A stretch of DNA of 34,095 nt from an uncultured Acetobacteraceae bacterium (lineage in GTDB: Bacteria; Pseudomonadota; Alphaproteobacteria; Acetobacterales; Acetobacteraceae). The notes beneath the pieces were generated by a model. It was not told the DNA's origin. It worked only from the letters and a program-made list of their open reading frames with translations, and searched no databases. The DNA is taken from NCBI GenBank assembly GCA_902805625.1, contig CADCTL010000265.1, forward strand, positions 1 to 34,095, written 5' to 3'. The position numbers and the translations under genes were made by a program. Shown here piece after piece: positions 19,235-26,380 of the stretch (within the stretch, counting starts at the first letter, position 1; each line of letters starts with the position of its first letter).

Positions 19235-20353
19235 TCAGCCCGCCGCCGGGGCGGGGGCGCGGCCCATCTCGCGGTAGGTGAAGTCGGGCGTGGCCTCGGC
19301 CGCTTCGCGCACCGCGAGGTCGAGCAGGGCGTGGTGCGGCGACAGGGCGCAGGCCGGGTCGGTGTTCGCGGCGTCGCCGGTGAGGGCGAAGGCTTGGCAG
19401 CGGCAACCGCCCCAGTCCTGCTCCTTCCGCGCGCAGCCGCGGCAGGGCTCGGGCATCCAGGCGGTGCCGCGGAAGCGGTTGAAGGCTTCGGAGTTGTTCC
19501 AGGCGTCCTGGAGCGACGTGGTCCGCAGGTCCGGGAAGGTGAAGCCGGGCAGGCTTTCCGCGGCGTGGCAGGGCAGCGCTAGGCCGGTGGGGGACACGGC
19601 CAGGAACTGCCGGCCCCAGCCGCCCATGCAGGCCTTGGGGAGCGTCGCGTAGTAGTCCGGCACCACGTAGTCGATGACCAGGCGGCCCTTCAACTCGTCC
19701 CGCGCCCGGTTCACCGTGTCCGTGGCGGCGTCGAGCTGGGCGCGGGTCGGCAGCAGCGCGGCGCGGTTGCGGAGGGCCCAACCGTAATACTGGACGTGCG
19801 CCACCTCCAGGCGGCCGGCGCCGAGGGCCAGGGCCAGTTCAATGAGGTCGGGCAGGCGGTCCAGGTTTTGCCGGTGGACCACGGCGTTGAGCGTCAGCGG
19901 CAGGCCGGCGGCGCGCACGATCGGGGCGAAGGCCAGCTTGCGGGAATGGCCGCCGGCGTAGCCGCCGATGCGGTCGGCGCTGCCCGCTTCCGCGTCCTGG
20001 ACGGAGAGCTGCACGTGGTCGAGGCCGGCTTCGACCAACTCGTTGAAGCGCCGCTCGTCCGTCAGCACGCCGGAGGTGATGAGGTTGGTGTAGAGCCCGG
20101 CCGAGACGGCGTGGCGGATGATGGCGGGGAGGTCGCGGCGCGCGGTGGGCTCGCCGCCCGACAGGTGGACCTGCAACACGCCGAGCGCCGAGGCTTCGGC
20201 GAAGATGCGGCCCCAGGTGGCGGCGTCCAACTCGCGCGAGGCACGGTGCAGCTCGGTGGGGTTAGAGCAGTACGGGCAACGCAGAGGGCAACGATGGGTA
20301 AGTTCGGCCAGGAGACCGAGCGGCGGCTGGGCGCGCATTTCGTCACCGGTCAT
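19235..20353 (-). CDS. pqqE: PqqE, radical SAM peptide glutamate-tyrosine ligase of PQQ synthesis
   Basis: It forms the carbon-carbon bond between Glu and Tyr of the PqqA peptide, the first step of PQQ synthesis. The 372-residue protein has the radical-SAM cluster cysteines 22, 26 and 29 (CPLRCPYC), the SAM motif GGEP near 67, and a SPASM domain with Cys242, 262, 304, 307, 317, 319 and 335 in CMGGWGRQF, LPCHAAE, PCRGC and GGCRCQ. Length and motif spacing are normal. It lies 76 bases downstream of a pqqA gene in the same direction. The usual companions pqqB, pqqC and pqqD (PqqD is the peptide chaperone for PqqE) are not here and must be elsewhere or fused elsewhere. Confidence 0.95.
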   Translation of the reverse strand: MTGDEMRAQPPLGLLAELTHRCPLRCPYCSNPTELHRASRELDAATWGRIFAEASALGVLQVHLSGGEPTARRDLPAIIRHAVSAGLYTNLITSGVLTDERRFNELVEAGLDHVQLSVQDAEAGSADRIGGYAGGHSRKLAFAPIVRAAGLPLTLNAVVHRQNLDRLPDLIELALALGAGRLEVAHVQYYGWALRNRAALLPTRAQLDAATDTVNRARDELKGRLVIDYVVPDYYATLPKACMGGWGRQFLAVSPTGLALPCHAAESLPGFTFPDLRTTSLQDAWNNSEAFNRFRGTAWMPEPCRGCARKEQDWGGCRCQAFALTGDAANTDPACALSPHHALLDLAVREAAEATPDFTYREMGRAPAPAAG

Positions 20354-20386
20354 GCGGGCGCCCTAATGCGCCGAGAAAGGCTGGCC

Positions 20387-20419
20387 GCCGCGGGGCGGGT
20401 CGAAACCGAACCCCGCGGC
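20387..20419 (-). terminator. hairpin between pqqA and pqqE, possible attenuator
   Basis: GCCGCGGGG pairs perfectly with CCCCGCGGC across a 15-base loop, starting 10 bases after the pqqA stop and ending 33 bases before pqqE. No T-run follows. Stem-loops after pqqA that raise pqqA message over downstream genes are known from other PQQ operons, so a similar role is plausible here. Confidence 0.45.
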
Positions 20420-20429
20420 GCCCGGTAGA

Positions 20430-20507
20430 TCAGACGGTCGCGCTGGCGTAGCAGTTGATCTCGAGCGCCAAGCAAACTTCCATCACGCGGGGCTTCGTCC
20501 AGGACAT
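20430..20507 (-). CDS. pqqA: PqqA, precursor peptide of PQQ
   Basis: A 25-residue peptide, beginning MSWTKPRVMEVC and ending INCYASATV. Glu16 and Tyr20 are spaced E-x3-Y as required, because these two side chains become PQQ after cross-linking by PqqE. The W-x-K-P opening is typical of PqqA. GGAGGAAAGT directly precedes the ATG at 20507, a strong ribosome site. The gene lies between fdhA (stop at 20592) and pqqE, both on the same strand. It is short enough to be missed by routine gene calling. Identification is firm because motif, ribosome site and neighbouring pqqE agree. No convincing promoter was seen in the 84 bases upstream. Confidence 0.96.
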   Translation of the reverse strand: MSWTKPRVMEVCLALEINCYASATV

Positions 20508-20591
20508 ACTTTCCTCCAAGCGATACGAACGGCAGGACACCGTCGCATAGGAATTGGGCGACGCGGGCGCGGTGCATCAAGCCCGACCCGC

Positions 20592-23372
20592 TCACGTTAT
20601 CGCGATCATTGGCGCGGCGGCGGCGGTGCTCCGTTCGGCGGCTTCCACCCGCACGGCGCAGTATTTGAACTCCGGGATTTTGCCCCAGGGGTCCAGCTGC
20701 GGGTTGGTCAGCAGGTTGGCCGCCGCTTCGCGGAAGGCGAAGGGCACGAACACCATGCCTTCCGGCAAGGCGGGGTCGGCGCGGGCGTCGAGTTCGATGG
20801 CGCCCCGGCGCGTGGCGAGCCGCAGGCGCTGGCCCGGCAGGAGGCCGAGGCGGGCCAGGTCGCGCGGCGACAGGGAGGCTGTGGGGCCGGGCTCCAGGGC
20901 GTCGAGGGCGCCGGCGCGGCGGGTCATGGTGCCGGTGTGCCAGTGTTCGAGCTGCCGGCCGGTGGTGAGCACGAAGGGGTAGTCCCCGTCCGGCATCTCG
21001 GCCGGGTCGGTGAGGCCTGCCGGGACGAAGCGGGCGCGGCCGTTCGCGGTCGGGAAGGCGTCGCCGAAGACGATCTCGTCGCCCGGCGCGTCGGGGGCGG
21101 CGCAGGGGTAGGTCACGCTGTTTTCCCGCTCCAGCCGGTCCCAGGTGATGTTGGCGAGGGAGGGTGTCGCTAGGGCCATCTCGGCGAAGACCTCGCGCGG
21201 GCCGGCGTAGTCCCAAGCCAGGCCGAGGCGGCGGGCCAAGTCTTGGATGATCTCCAGGTCCTGGCGCGCGTCGCCCGGCAAGGGCACGGCGGCGCGGCCC
21301 ATCTGCACCTGGCGGTTGGTGTTGGTGGCGGTGCCGTCCTTTTCCGGCCAGGCGGAGGCGGGCAGGATCACGTCGGCCAGGGCCGCCGTTTCCGTCAGGA
21401 ACAGGTCTTGCACCACCAGGTGGTCGAGGCGCGCTAGCGCCTTGCGTGCGTGGTTCACGTCCGGGTCGGACATGGCCGGGTTCTCGCCCATGACGTACAT
21501 GCCGCGGAGGTCGCCGCGCTCCGCCGCGCCCATGATCTCCACCACCGTCAGGCCGGGCTTCGGGTCGAGAGTCGCGCCCCAGAGCCGTTCGAGGTGTCCG
21601 CGCGCTTCGTCGTCGCCGGTCGGGCGGTAGTCCGGGAACATCATCGGGATCAGGCCGGCGTCGGAGGCGCCCTGGACGTTGTTCTGGCCGCGGAGCGGGT
21701 GCAGCCCGGTGCCGGGGCGGCCGACCTGCCCGGTGAGCAGGGACAGCGCGATCAGGCAGCGGGTGTTGTCCGTGCCGTGGGTGGATTGCGAGATGCCCAT
21801 GCCCCACAGGATCATCGCCGTGCGGGCCCGCGCGAACATGCGCGCCACGCGGCGGATCTGCTCGGCGGGGACGCCGCAGAGCGGTGCCATGGCTTCGGGG
21901 GCGTAGGCGGCGACGTGGTCGCGGATGAGTTCGAAGTCCTCGGTGTGGGCGGCGACGTATTGCCGGTCGTAGAGCCCCTCCCCCACCACGACGTTGAGCA
22001 TGGCGTTGAGCAGCGGCACGTCGCGGCCGGGGGCGAAGCGGACGACCTCGGCGGCGTGGCGGTCGAGCGCGCTGCCGCGCGGGTCCATCGTGACGAGCTG
22101 CGCGCCGCGCGCGGCCGCGTCTTTCAGGTAGGTGGCGGCCACCGGGTGGTTCTCGGTCGGGCGGGCACCGATCACCACGATCACCTCGGCGTCCTTCGCC
22201 GCCATGAACGGGGCGGTGACGGCGCCGGAGCCGATGCCTTCCAGCAACGCGGCGACGGAGGCGGCGTGGCAGAGGCGGGTGCAGTGGTCCACGTTGTTGG
22301 TGCCGAAGCCGGTGCGGACCAGCTTCTGGAACAGGTAGGCTTCCTCGTTGGAGCCCTTGGCCGAACCGAAGCCGGCCAGCGCGTTCGGGCCGACCGTGTC
22401 GCGGACGCGGGCGAGGCCGGCGGCGGCGCGGTCCAGCGCCTCTTCCCAGGACGCTTCGCGGAACTTGGCGCGGGCGCGGCGCGGGTCGAGGCAGTCGGCC
22501 GGGTCCTTGGTTGCGCCTTCGACGCGGATCAGGGGCCGCGTCAGGCGGTCCGGGTGGCGGAGGTAGTCGAAGCCGAAGCGGCCTTTCACGCAGAGGCGGC
22601 CTTGGTTCGATGGCCCGTCGCGGCCGACCACCTCCTCGATGGCGCCGTCGCGCACGCGGAAGCCGACTTGGCAGCCGACGCCGCAGTAGGGGCAGACGCT
22701 GGCCACTTCCTTCACGGGCGGCGCGGCGCGGCGGCCGGTCTCGTCCAGCACGGATTTCGGCAGCAGCGCGCCGGTCGGGCAGGCCTGCACGCACTCGCCG
22801 CAGGCGACGCAGGAGGAGGGGCCCATGGGGTCGAGGAGGTCGAAGGAGACCGTCACCTCCATGCCGCGCCGGGCCATGCCGATGACGTCGTTGTGCTGCA
22901 CCTCGCGGCAGGCGCGCTCGCACAGGCCGCACTGGATGCAGGCGTCGAGCTGCACCGCCATGGCGGGGTGCGAGAGGTCGGGCGCGGGTTGCTCGGCTTC
23001 GGGCGCGAAGCGGGAGGCTTCGAGGCCGAGGTGGCGGGTCCAGCGCGCGAAGCCGCCGGTGTCGTCGCGTGCTCCGGCGTCGGGTTGGTCGGCCAGCAGC
23101 AGCTCGAACACCATGCGCCGCGTCTGCTTGGCGCGCTCGCTCGCCGAGCGGACCACCATGCCTTCGCGGGGCGTGCGGATGCAGGAGGCGGCGAGGACGC
23201 GCTCGCCCTCGACCTCGACCATGCAGGCGCGGCAGTTGCCGTCCGGGCGGTAGCCGGGGCGCGGCAGGTGGCAGAGGTGCGGGATTTCCACGCCTTCGCG
23301 CTGCGCCACGGTCCAGATCGACTCGCCGGGCGCTGCCTCGACCTCGCGGCCGTCCAGGGTGAAGCGGATCAC
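20592..23372 (-). CDS. fdhA: NAD-dependent formate dehydrogenase, catalytic alpha subunit (Mo/W-bis-MGD)
   Basis: It oxidises formate to CO2 and passes electrons through iron-sulfur clusters to FdhB. The 926-residue protein has a 2Fe-2S domain (Cys34, 47, 50, 64), two 4Fe-4S sites (Cys145/148/151/155 and Cys188/191/194/198), a further 4Fe-4S site (Cys227/230/234/261) and the active site HCTRLCHAAS, where Cys368 should bind the metal and His369 assist. A C-terminal molybdopterin-binding domain starts near TTGRQLEHWHTGTM. The extra His/Cys cluster of some homologues (DHP plus cysteines) is absent, reading ADQPDAG instead. GTG 23372 overlaps the fdhB stop as GTGA; the frame runs further upstream but inside fdhB. 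Cytoplasmic; it completes methanol oxidation begun by XoxF. Confidence 0.94.
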   Translation of the reverse strand: MIRFTLDGREVEAAPGESIWTVAQREGVEIPHLCHLPRPGYRPDGNCRACMVEVEGERVLAASCIRTPREGMVVRSASERAKQTRRMVFELLLADQPDAGARDDTGGFARWTRHLGLEASRFAPEAEQPAPDLSHPAMAVQLDACIQCGLCERACREVQHNDVIGMARRGMEVTVSFDLLDPMGPSSCVACGECVQACPTGALLPKSVLDETGRRAAPPVKEVASVCPYCGVGCQVGFRVRDGAIEEVVGRDGPSNQGRLCVKGRFGFDYLRHPDRLTRPLIRVEGATKDPADCLDPRRARAKFREASWEEALDRAAAGLARVRDTVGPNALAGFGSAKGSNEEAYLFQKLVRTGFGTNNVDHCTRLCHAASVAALLEGIGSGAVTAPFMAAKDAEVIVVIGARPTENHPVAATYLKDAAARGAQLVTMDPRGSALDRHAAEVVRFAPGRDVPLLNAMLNVVVGEGLYDRQYVAAHTEDFELIRDHVAAYAPEAMAPLCGVPAEQIRRVARMFARARTAMILWGMGISQSTHGTDNTRCLIALSLLTGQVGRPGTGLHPLRGQNNVQGASDAGLIPMMFPDYRPTGDDEARGHLERLWGATLDPKPGLTVVEIMGAAERGDLRGMYVMGENPAMSDPDVNHARKALARLDHLVVQDLFLTETAALADVILPASAWPEKDGTATNTNRQVQMGRAAVPLPGDARQDLEIIQDLARRLGLAWDYAGPREVFAEMALATPSLANITWDRLERENSVTYPCAAPDAPGDEIVFGDAFPTANGRARFVPAGLTDPAEMPDGDYPFVLTTGRQLEHWHTGTMTRRAGALDALEPGPTASLSPRDLARLGLLPGQRLRLATRRGAIELDARADPALPEGMVFVPFAFREAAANLLTNPQLDPWGKIPEFKYCAVRVEAAERSTAAAAPMIAIT

Positions 23373-25048
23373 GGCACGGCCTCCGGGAAATGGCGCAGGA
23401 AGGTCAGAACGGGGTTCATCGCCGCTTGGCCGAGGCCGCAGATGGAGCCGTCGGCCATGGCCGCCGCCAGCTCCTTCAGCAGCGCGCGGTCCCACGCCGG
23501 GGCGTCGAGCATCCGCACGGCTTTGGCGGTGCCGACGCGGCAGGGGGTGCACTGGCCGCAGGTCTCGTCCTTAAAGAAGTGGACGAGGTTGCGGACCGCC
23601 TCCGGCAGGTCGTCCTTGTCCGATAGGATCACCACGGCGCCGGAACCGACGAAGCAGCCTTCCGCGTCCAGGGTGCCGAAGTCGAGCGGCAGGTCTGCGA
23701 GGGCGGCGGGCAGGATGCCGCCCGAGGCGCCGCCGGGCAGGTAGGCCGCGAAGCGGTGGCGGGGCAGCATGCCGCCGGAGAACTCCTCGATCAGCTCGCG
23801 CGCCGTGACGCCGGCGGGCGCGAGCTTCTCGCCCGGTTCCCGCACGCGCCCGGAGACGCTGAAGAAGCGCACGCCGTGGCGGCCGCGGCGGCCCATCGAC
23901 GCGTGGCGGGCGGCGGCGGCTGGCTCGGACAAAATTTCCGGGAGAAGCCAGAGGGTTTCGACGTTGTGGATCAAGGTCGGGCGGCCGAAGAGGCCGGACT
24001 CGCCCGGGAAGGGCGGCTTGTGGCGCGGGTAGCCGCGCCGGCCTTCGAGGCTTTCCAGCAGCGCGGTTTCCTCGCCGCAGATGTAGGCGCCGGCGCCGCG
24101 GCGCAGGTGGATGGGCTTGTCCGCGAGGCCGGCGGCGGCCAGCGCCGCGATCTCGCGCTCCAGCATGCGGCGGAGGTGCGGGTACTCGTCACGGAGGTAG
24201 ATCCAGCAGGCTTCGGCTTCGATGGCGTGGGCGGCGACCAGCATGCCTTCCAGCATGCGGTGCGGCTCCTTCTCCAGGCAGTAGCGGTCCTTGAAGGTGC
24301 CGGGCTCGCCCTCGTCGGCGTTGACCACCAAGTGGCGCGGGCCGGGCTGCGCCATGACCAGGCGCCACTTGCGGGCGGCGGGGAAGCCGGCGCCGCCCAG
24401 GCCTCGCAGCGCGCCCGCTTCGAGGGCGGCCAGGATCGTGTCGCGCGCGCCTTCCTCGTTCCGGCGGGCGGTTCGCAGCGCGGCGTAGCCTCCGCGCGCG
24501 AGGTAGCTTTCGAGGTTGGGCGGATCGGGGAGCGGCGGCGCGCCGTGGGCTACCGCGTCGGCGACCGAGGCGGGCGTCGCGCGTTCGATCAGTTCGTGGC
24601 CGAGGGCACAGGCAGGGGCGCGGTGGCAGGCGCCGATGCAAGGGGCGGACACGACGCGCACCCCGGCCGTCGGCGGCTTGGCGCGCAGGGCGGCGATCAG
24701 CTCGTGCGCGCCGGCCAGGGCGCAGGGCAGGCTCTCGCAGACGCGCACCGTGACGGGTCCGGGCGCCGGGGCCGCGTCCTCCAGCACCTCGAAGTGGTGG
24801 TAGAAGGTGGCCACCTCGAAGACCTCCACCGGCGCCAGGCGCAGGCGCTCGGCGAGGGCGACGAGGTGGCCGGCGCGGAGGCAGCCGTGGCGGTCTTGCA
24901 GCGCGTGCAGGTGCTCGATGAGCAGGTCGCTCCGCGGGGCGAGGCCCGCGGTCGCCTCGGCCACCGCTTCGCGCGCTTCCGCGTCCGCCACCCGGCCGCG
25001 CGGGCCGTGCCGCGGCCCGCGCCGGGGCGGGGTCGCCATGATCGTCAA
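23369..25048 (-). CDS. fdhB: formate dehydrogenase beta subunit, NuoE-NuoF fusion (diaphorase)
   Basis: It transfers electrons from FdhA to NAD+. The 559-residue protein joins a NuoE-like 2Fe-2S domain (about 25-165, with CESLPC and CIGAC cysteines) to a NuoF-like domain (about 190-559). The latter has FMN-binding LGGAGFPAARKW, NADEGEPGTFKDR, GAGAYICGEETALL and the 4Fe-4S motif CGQCTPCR with a later Cys in SICGLG. Such fusions are known in Methylorubrum-type tungsten FDH1. Start TTG 25048 is preferred because GAGGA lies seven bases upstream; ATG 25039 would remove three residues. It lies 10 bases after a small cysteine protein and overlaps fdhA. Confidence 0.93.
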   Translation of the reverse strand: MTIMATPPRRGPRHGPRGRVADAEAREAVAEATAGLAPRSDLLIEHLHALQDRHGCLRAGHLVALAERLRLAPVEVFEVATFYHHFEVLEDAAPAPGPVTVRVCESLPCALAGAHELIAALRAKPPTAGVRVVSAPCIGACHRAPACALGHELIERATPASVADAVAHGAPPLPDPPNLESYLARGGYAALRTARRNEEGARDTILAALEAGALRGLGGAGFPAARKWRLVMAQPGPRHLVVNADEGEPGTFKDRYCLEKEPHRMLEGMLVAAHAIEAEACWIYLRDEYPHLRRMLEREIAALAAAGLADKPIHLRRGAGAYICGEETALLESLEGRRGYPRHKPPFPGESGLFGRPTLIHNVETLWLLPEILSEPAAAARHASMGRRGRHGVRFFSVSGRVREPGEKLAPAGVTARELIEEFSGGMLPRHRFAAYLPGGASGGILPAALADLPLDFGTLDAEGCFVGSGAVVILSDKDDLPEAVRNLVHFFKDETCGQCTPCRVGTAKAVRMLDAPAWDRALLKELAAAMADGSICGLGQAAMNPVLTFLRHFPEAVP

Positions 25049-25058
25049 TGGTTCGTCC

Positions 25059-25406
25059 TCATTGGAAGCAGCGCAGGGTGGCCTCCGCCTGCGCCCGGCG
25101 GAGGTCCTCCACCGCGGCGCGGACCCCGGGCGGGTCGCGGAACATGGCGGAGCGCTCGCCGAGGTTGCCGGCCTGCATGCGGAGCGCGGTGTCGGCCGCC
25201 TCGTACTTGGCGTAGGGCACCTGCTCGGCGATGGCGTCGAGGCTGCACGAACAGCGCTCCAGCGCCAGGCGCGAGTTGCCGTTGGCCGCCATGCAGCCGA
25301 GCACGTAGTCGGCGCGCGCCGCGGTCGGGAAGTCGTTCGCCGCCGCGCCGCGGAGCGCGCCGCCGAGCAGCAGGGCGGCCAAGGCGGCGGCGCGCCCCGA
25401 CGTCAT
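25059..25406 (-). CDS. secreted small cysteine protein of unknown function
   Basis: A 115-residue protein with a signal peptide (cleavage expected near GAAA, residues 20-23). The mature part is helical in character and has four cysteines: 38, 52, 54 (CSC) and 113. The segment DYVLGCMAANG...RCSCSLDAIAEQVPY seems the conserved core; I recall similar hypothetical proteins beside PQQ dehydrogenase genes but know no function. Its ATG at 25406 overlaps the stop of the upstream unknown gene as ATGA, and fdhB begins 10 bases after its own stop, so the three are translated from one message. Periplasmic location contrasts with the cytoplasmic formate dehydrogenase; XoxF or its cytochrome is the likelier partner. 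Confidence 0.75.
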   Translation of the reverse strand: MTSGRAAALAALLLGGALRGAAANDFPTAARADYVLGCMAANGNSRLALERCSCSLDAIAEQVPYAKYEAADTALRMQAGNLGERSAMFRDPPGVRAAVEDLRRAQAEATLRCFQ

Positions 25407-26092
25407 CCGGCGCCCTCCGCCAACCGGGCGGTTCCCGCGAAGGCGATGCTTTCCACCACCGCGCCCGCCTCGCCCGTGGCGGGGAGTTCCGCGCGGATGG
25501 CGTGGACGGAGCCCGGCACAGCTTCGGACAGCGTGAAGGCGTAGAACCGGTGCTGGTAGCGGCCGGCGCGCGCCTCGCCCTTGTAGGGGGAGAGCGTGAT
25601 GACGCTGGCGGGCACGCGGCGGCCGTCGTGCTCGATCTCGGCGGGGCGCAGTTCGGCGGCGGTGGCCAGCGCCTGCCGGAAGCGGTTGCGGAACCAGGTC
25701 GGCGTGCCGCCCGTGGCCGCGCTCAGTTCGCGGGTGTCGCGGTCGAGCGCGAAGAGCAGGAGCGGGTTGCCGCGGAAGTTCGACGCCGGCGGGTACGGGA
25801 GGGCGCGCGGGCCGGTCAGGAACTCAGGCGACACGTGGCAACAGCCGTTCCCGTCGGCCAGGGCGCGGACCGCCAACCGGATGGTGTCGGAGACCGGATC
25901 CTTGCCCGCCTCCTCGCGGCGGAAGGCGTAGTCGAGCCGTAGCGGCGGTCGGAGCGAGGCGAGGTGGGGGGTCTCGAACAGGGCGAGTTGCGCCGGCGAC
26001 ATGGCGGCGCGCGCGTCCTTCGCCGCGTCCTCCGCGCCGCCGAGCAAGGGTGCGGCCGCGGCCGCGGCGAGCACGCTCCGCCGCTGGATCAT
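25403..26092 (-). CDS. secreted protein of unknown function with vicinal cysteines
   Basis: A 229-residue protein. The start at ATG 26092 gives a Tat-like leader (MIQRRSVLAAAAAAPLLGG) and has GGGAGG about 12 bases upstream; the frame extends to 26155 with no such features. The mature part (from about 22) shows DYAFRREEAG, an adjacent cysteine pair Cys84-Cys85 in GNGCCHVSPEFLTG, and NPLLLFALDRDTREL. No family is recognised. It is the first gene of the leftward FDH/PQQ run and is divergent from xoxF, 288 bases away. Adjacent cysteines also occur in XoxF itself (disulfide ring), which may be coincidence. Function unknown. Confidence 0.72.
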   Translation of the reverse strand: MIQRRSVLAAAAAAPLLGGAEDAAKDARAAMSPAQLALFETPHLASLRPPLRLDYAFRREEAGKDPVSDTIRLAVRALADGNGCCHVSPEFLTGPRALPYPPASNFRGNPLLLFALDRDTRELSAATGGTPTWFRNRFRQALATAAELRPAEIEHDGRRVPASVITLSPYKGEARAGRYQHRFYAFTLSEAVPGSVHAIRAELPATGEAGAVVESIAFAGTARLAEGAG

Positions 26093-26380
26093 CCCTGGAC
26101 TTCCCTCCCTGCCTGCATTGTCCTGAAACTTAGTGCGCTTGGGCGCGCCGCGCATCCCGCCGCGGCTCCCGATCGGGCTGGCGGCCTGGCCATCTCATAT
26201 TCGTGAGCACATTTTTCTTTCTCGCGGCATGCTTGTGTTCGGACGATTTCGCCCGATACCGTCCATTGCAGGCGAGCGGGGCTTCACCCGCGACGCGTCC
26301 TCTGCGAAGGTCGGCACCGCTTGCCGGATGCGCCAGGGGACGATTGCGGCCACGGCGCCGGCGATGGAGGAACGAACAAA
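26093..26380. promoter_or_regulatory. divergent control region between xoxF and the FDH/PQQ run
   Basis: This 288-base gap must hold the promoters of both operons. An AT-richer patch lies at about 26199-26230. A weak rightward pair TTGTGT...GATACC (near 26233-26260) is the only sigma-70-like pattern I could find, and I do not rely on it. The last bases (GGAGG, 26366-26370) are the xoxF ribosome site. No coding sequence was recognised within it. Confidence 0.5.

Noticed and set aside
20350-22932. Leftward open frame through fdhA and into the pqqA region
   Set aside because: It is out of frame with FdhA, is Arg/Pro-rich, and overlaps pqqA in another frame; no family resemblance.
23373-23552. 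60-residue N-terminal extension of FdhA
   Set aside because: It overlaps the end of fdhB in a shadow frame; the 2Fe-2S domain begins directly at GTG 23372.
26233-26260. TTGTGT...GATACC as the xoxF promoter
   Set aside because: Only half of the bases match each consensus box; not distinguishable from chance.
26321-26380. Upstream Met for XoxF adding 20 residues
   Set aside because: It would place the signal peptide internally; ATG 26381 has GGAGG ten bases before it.
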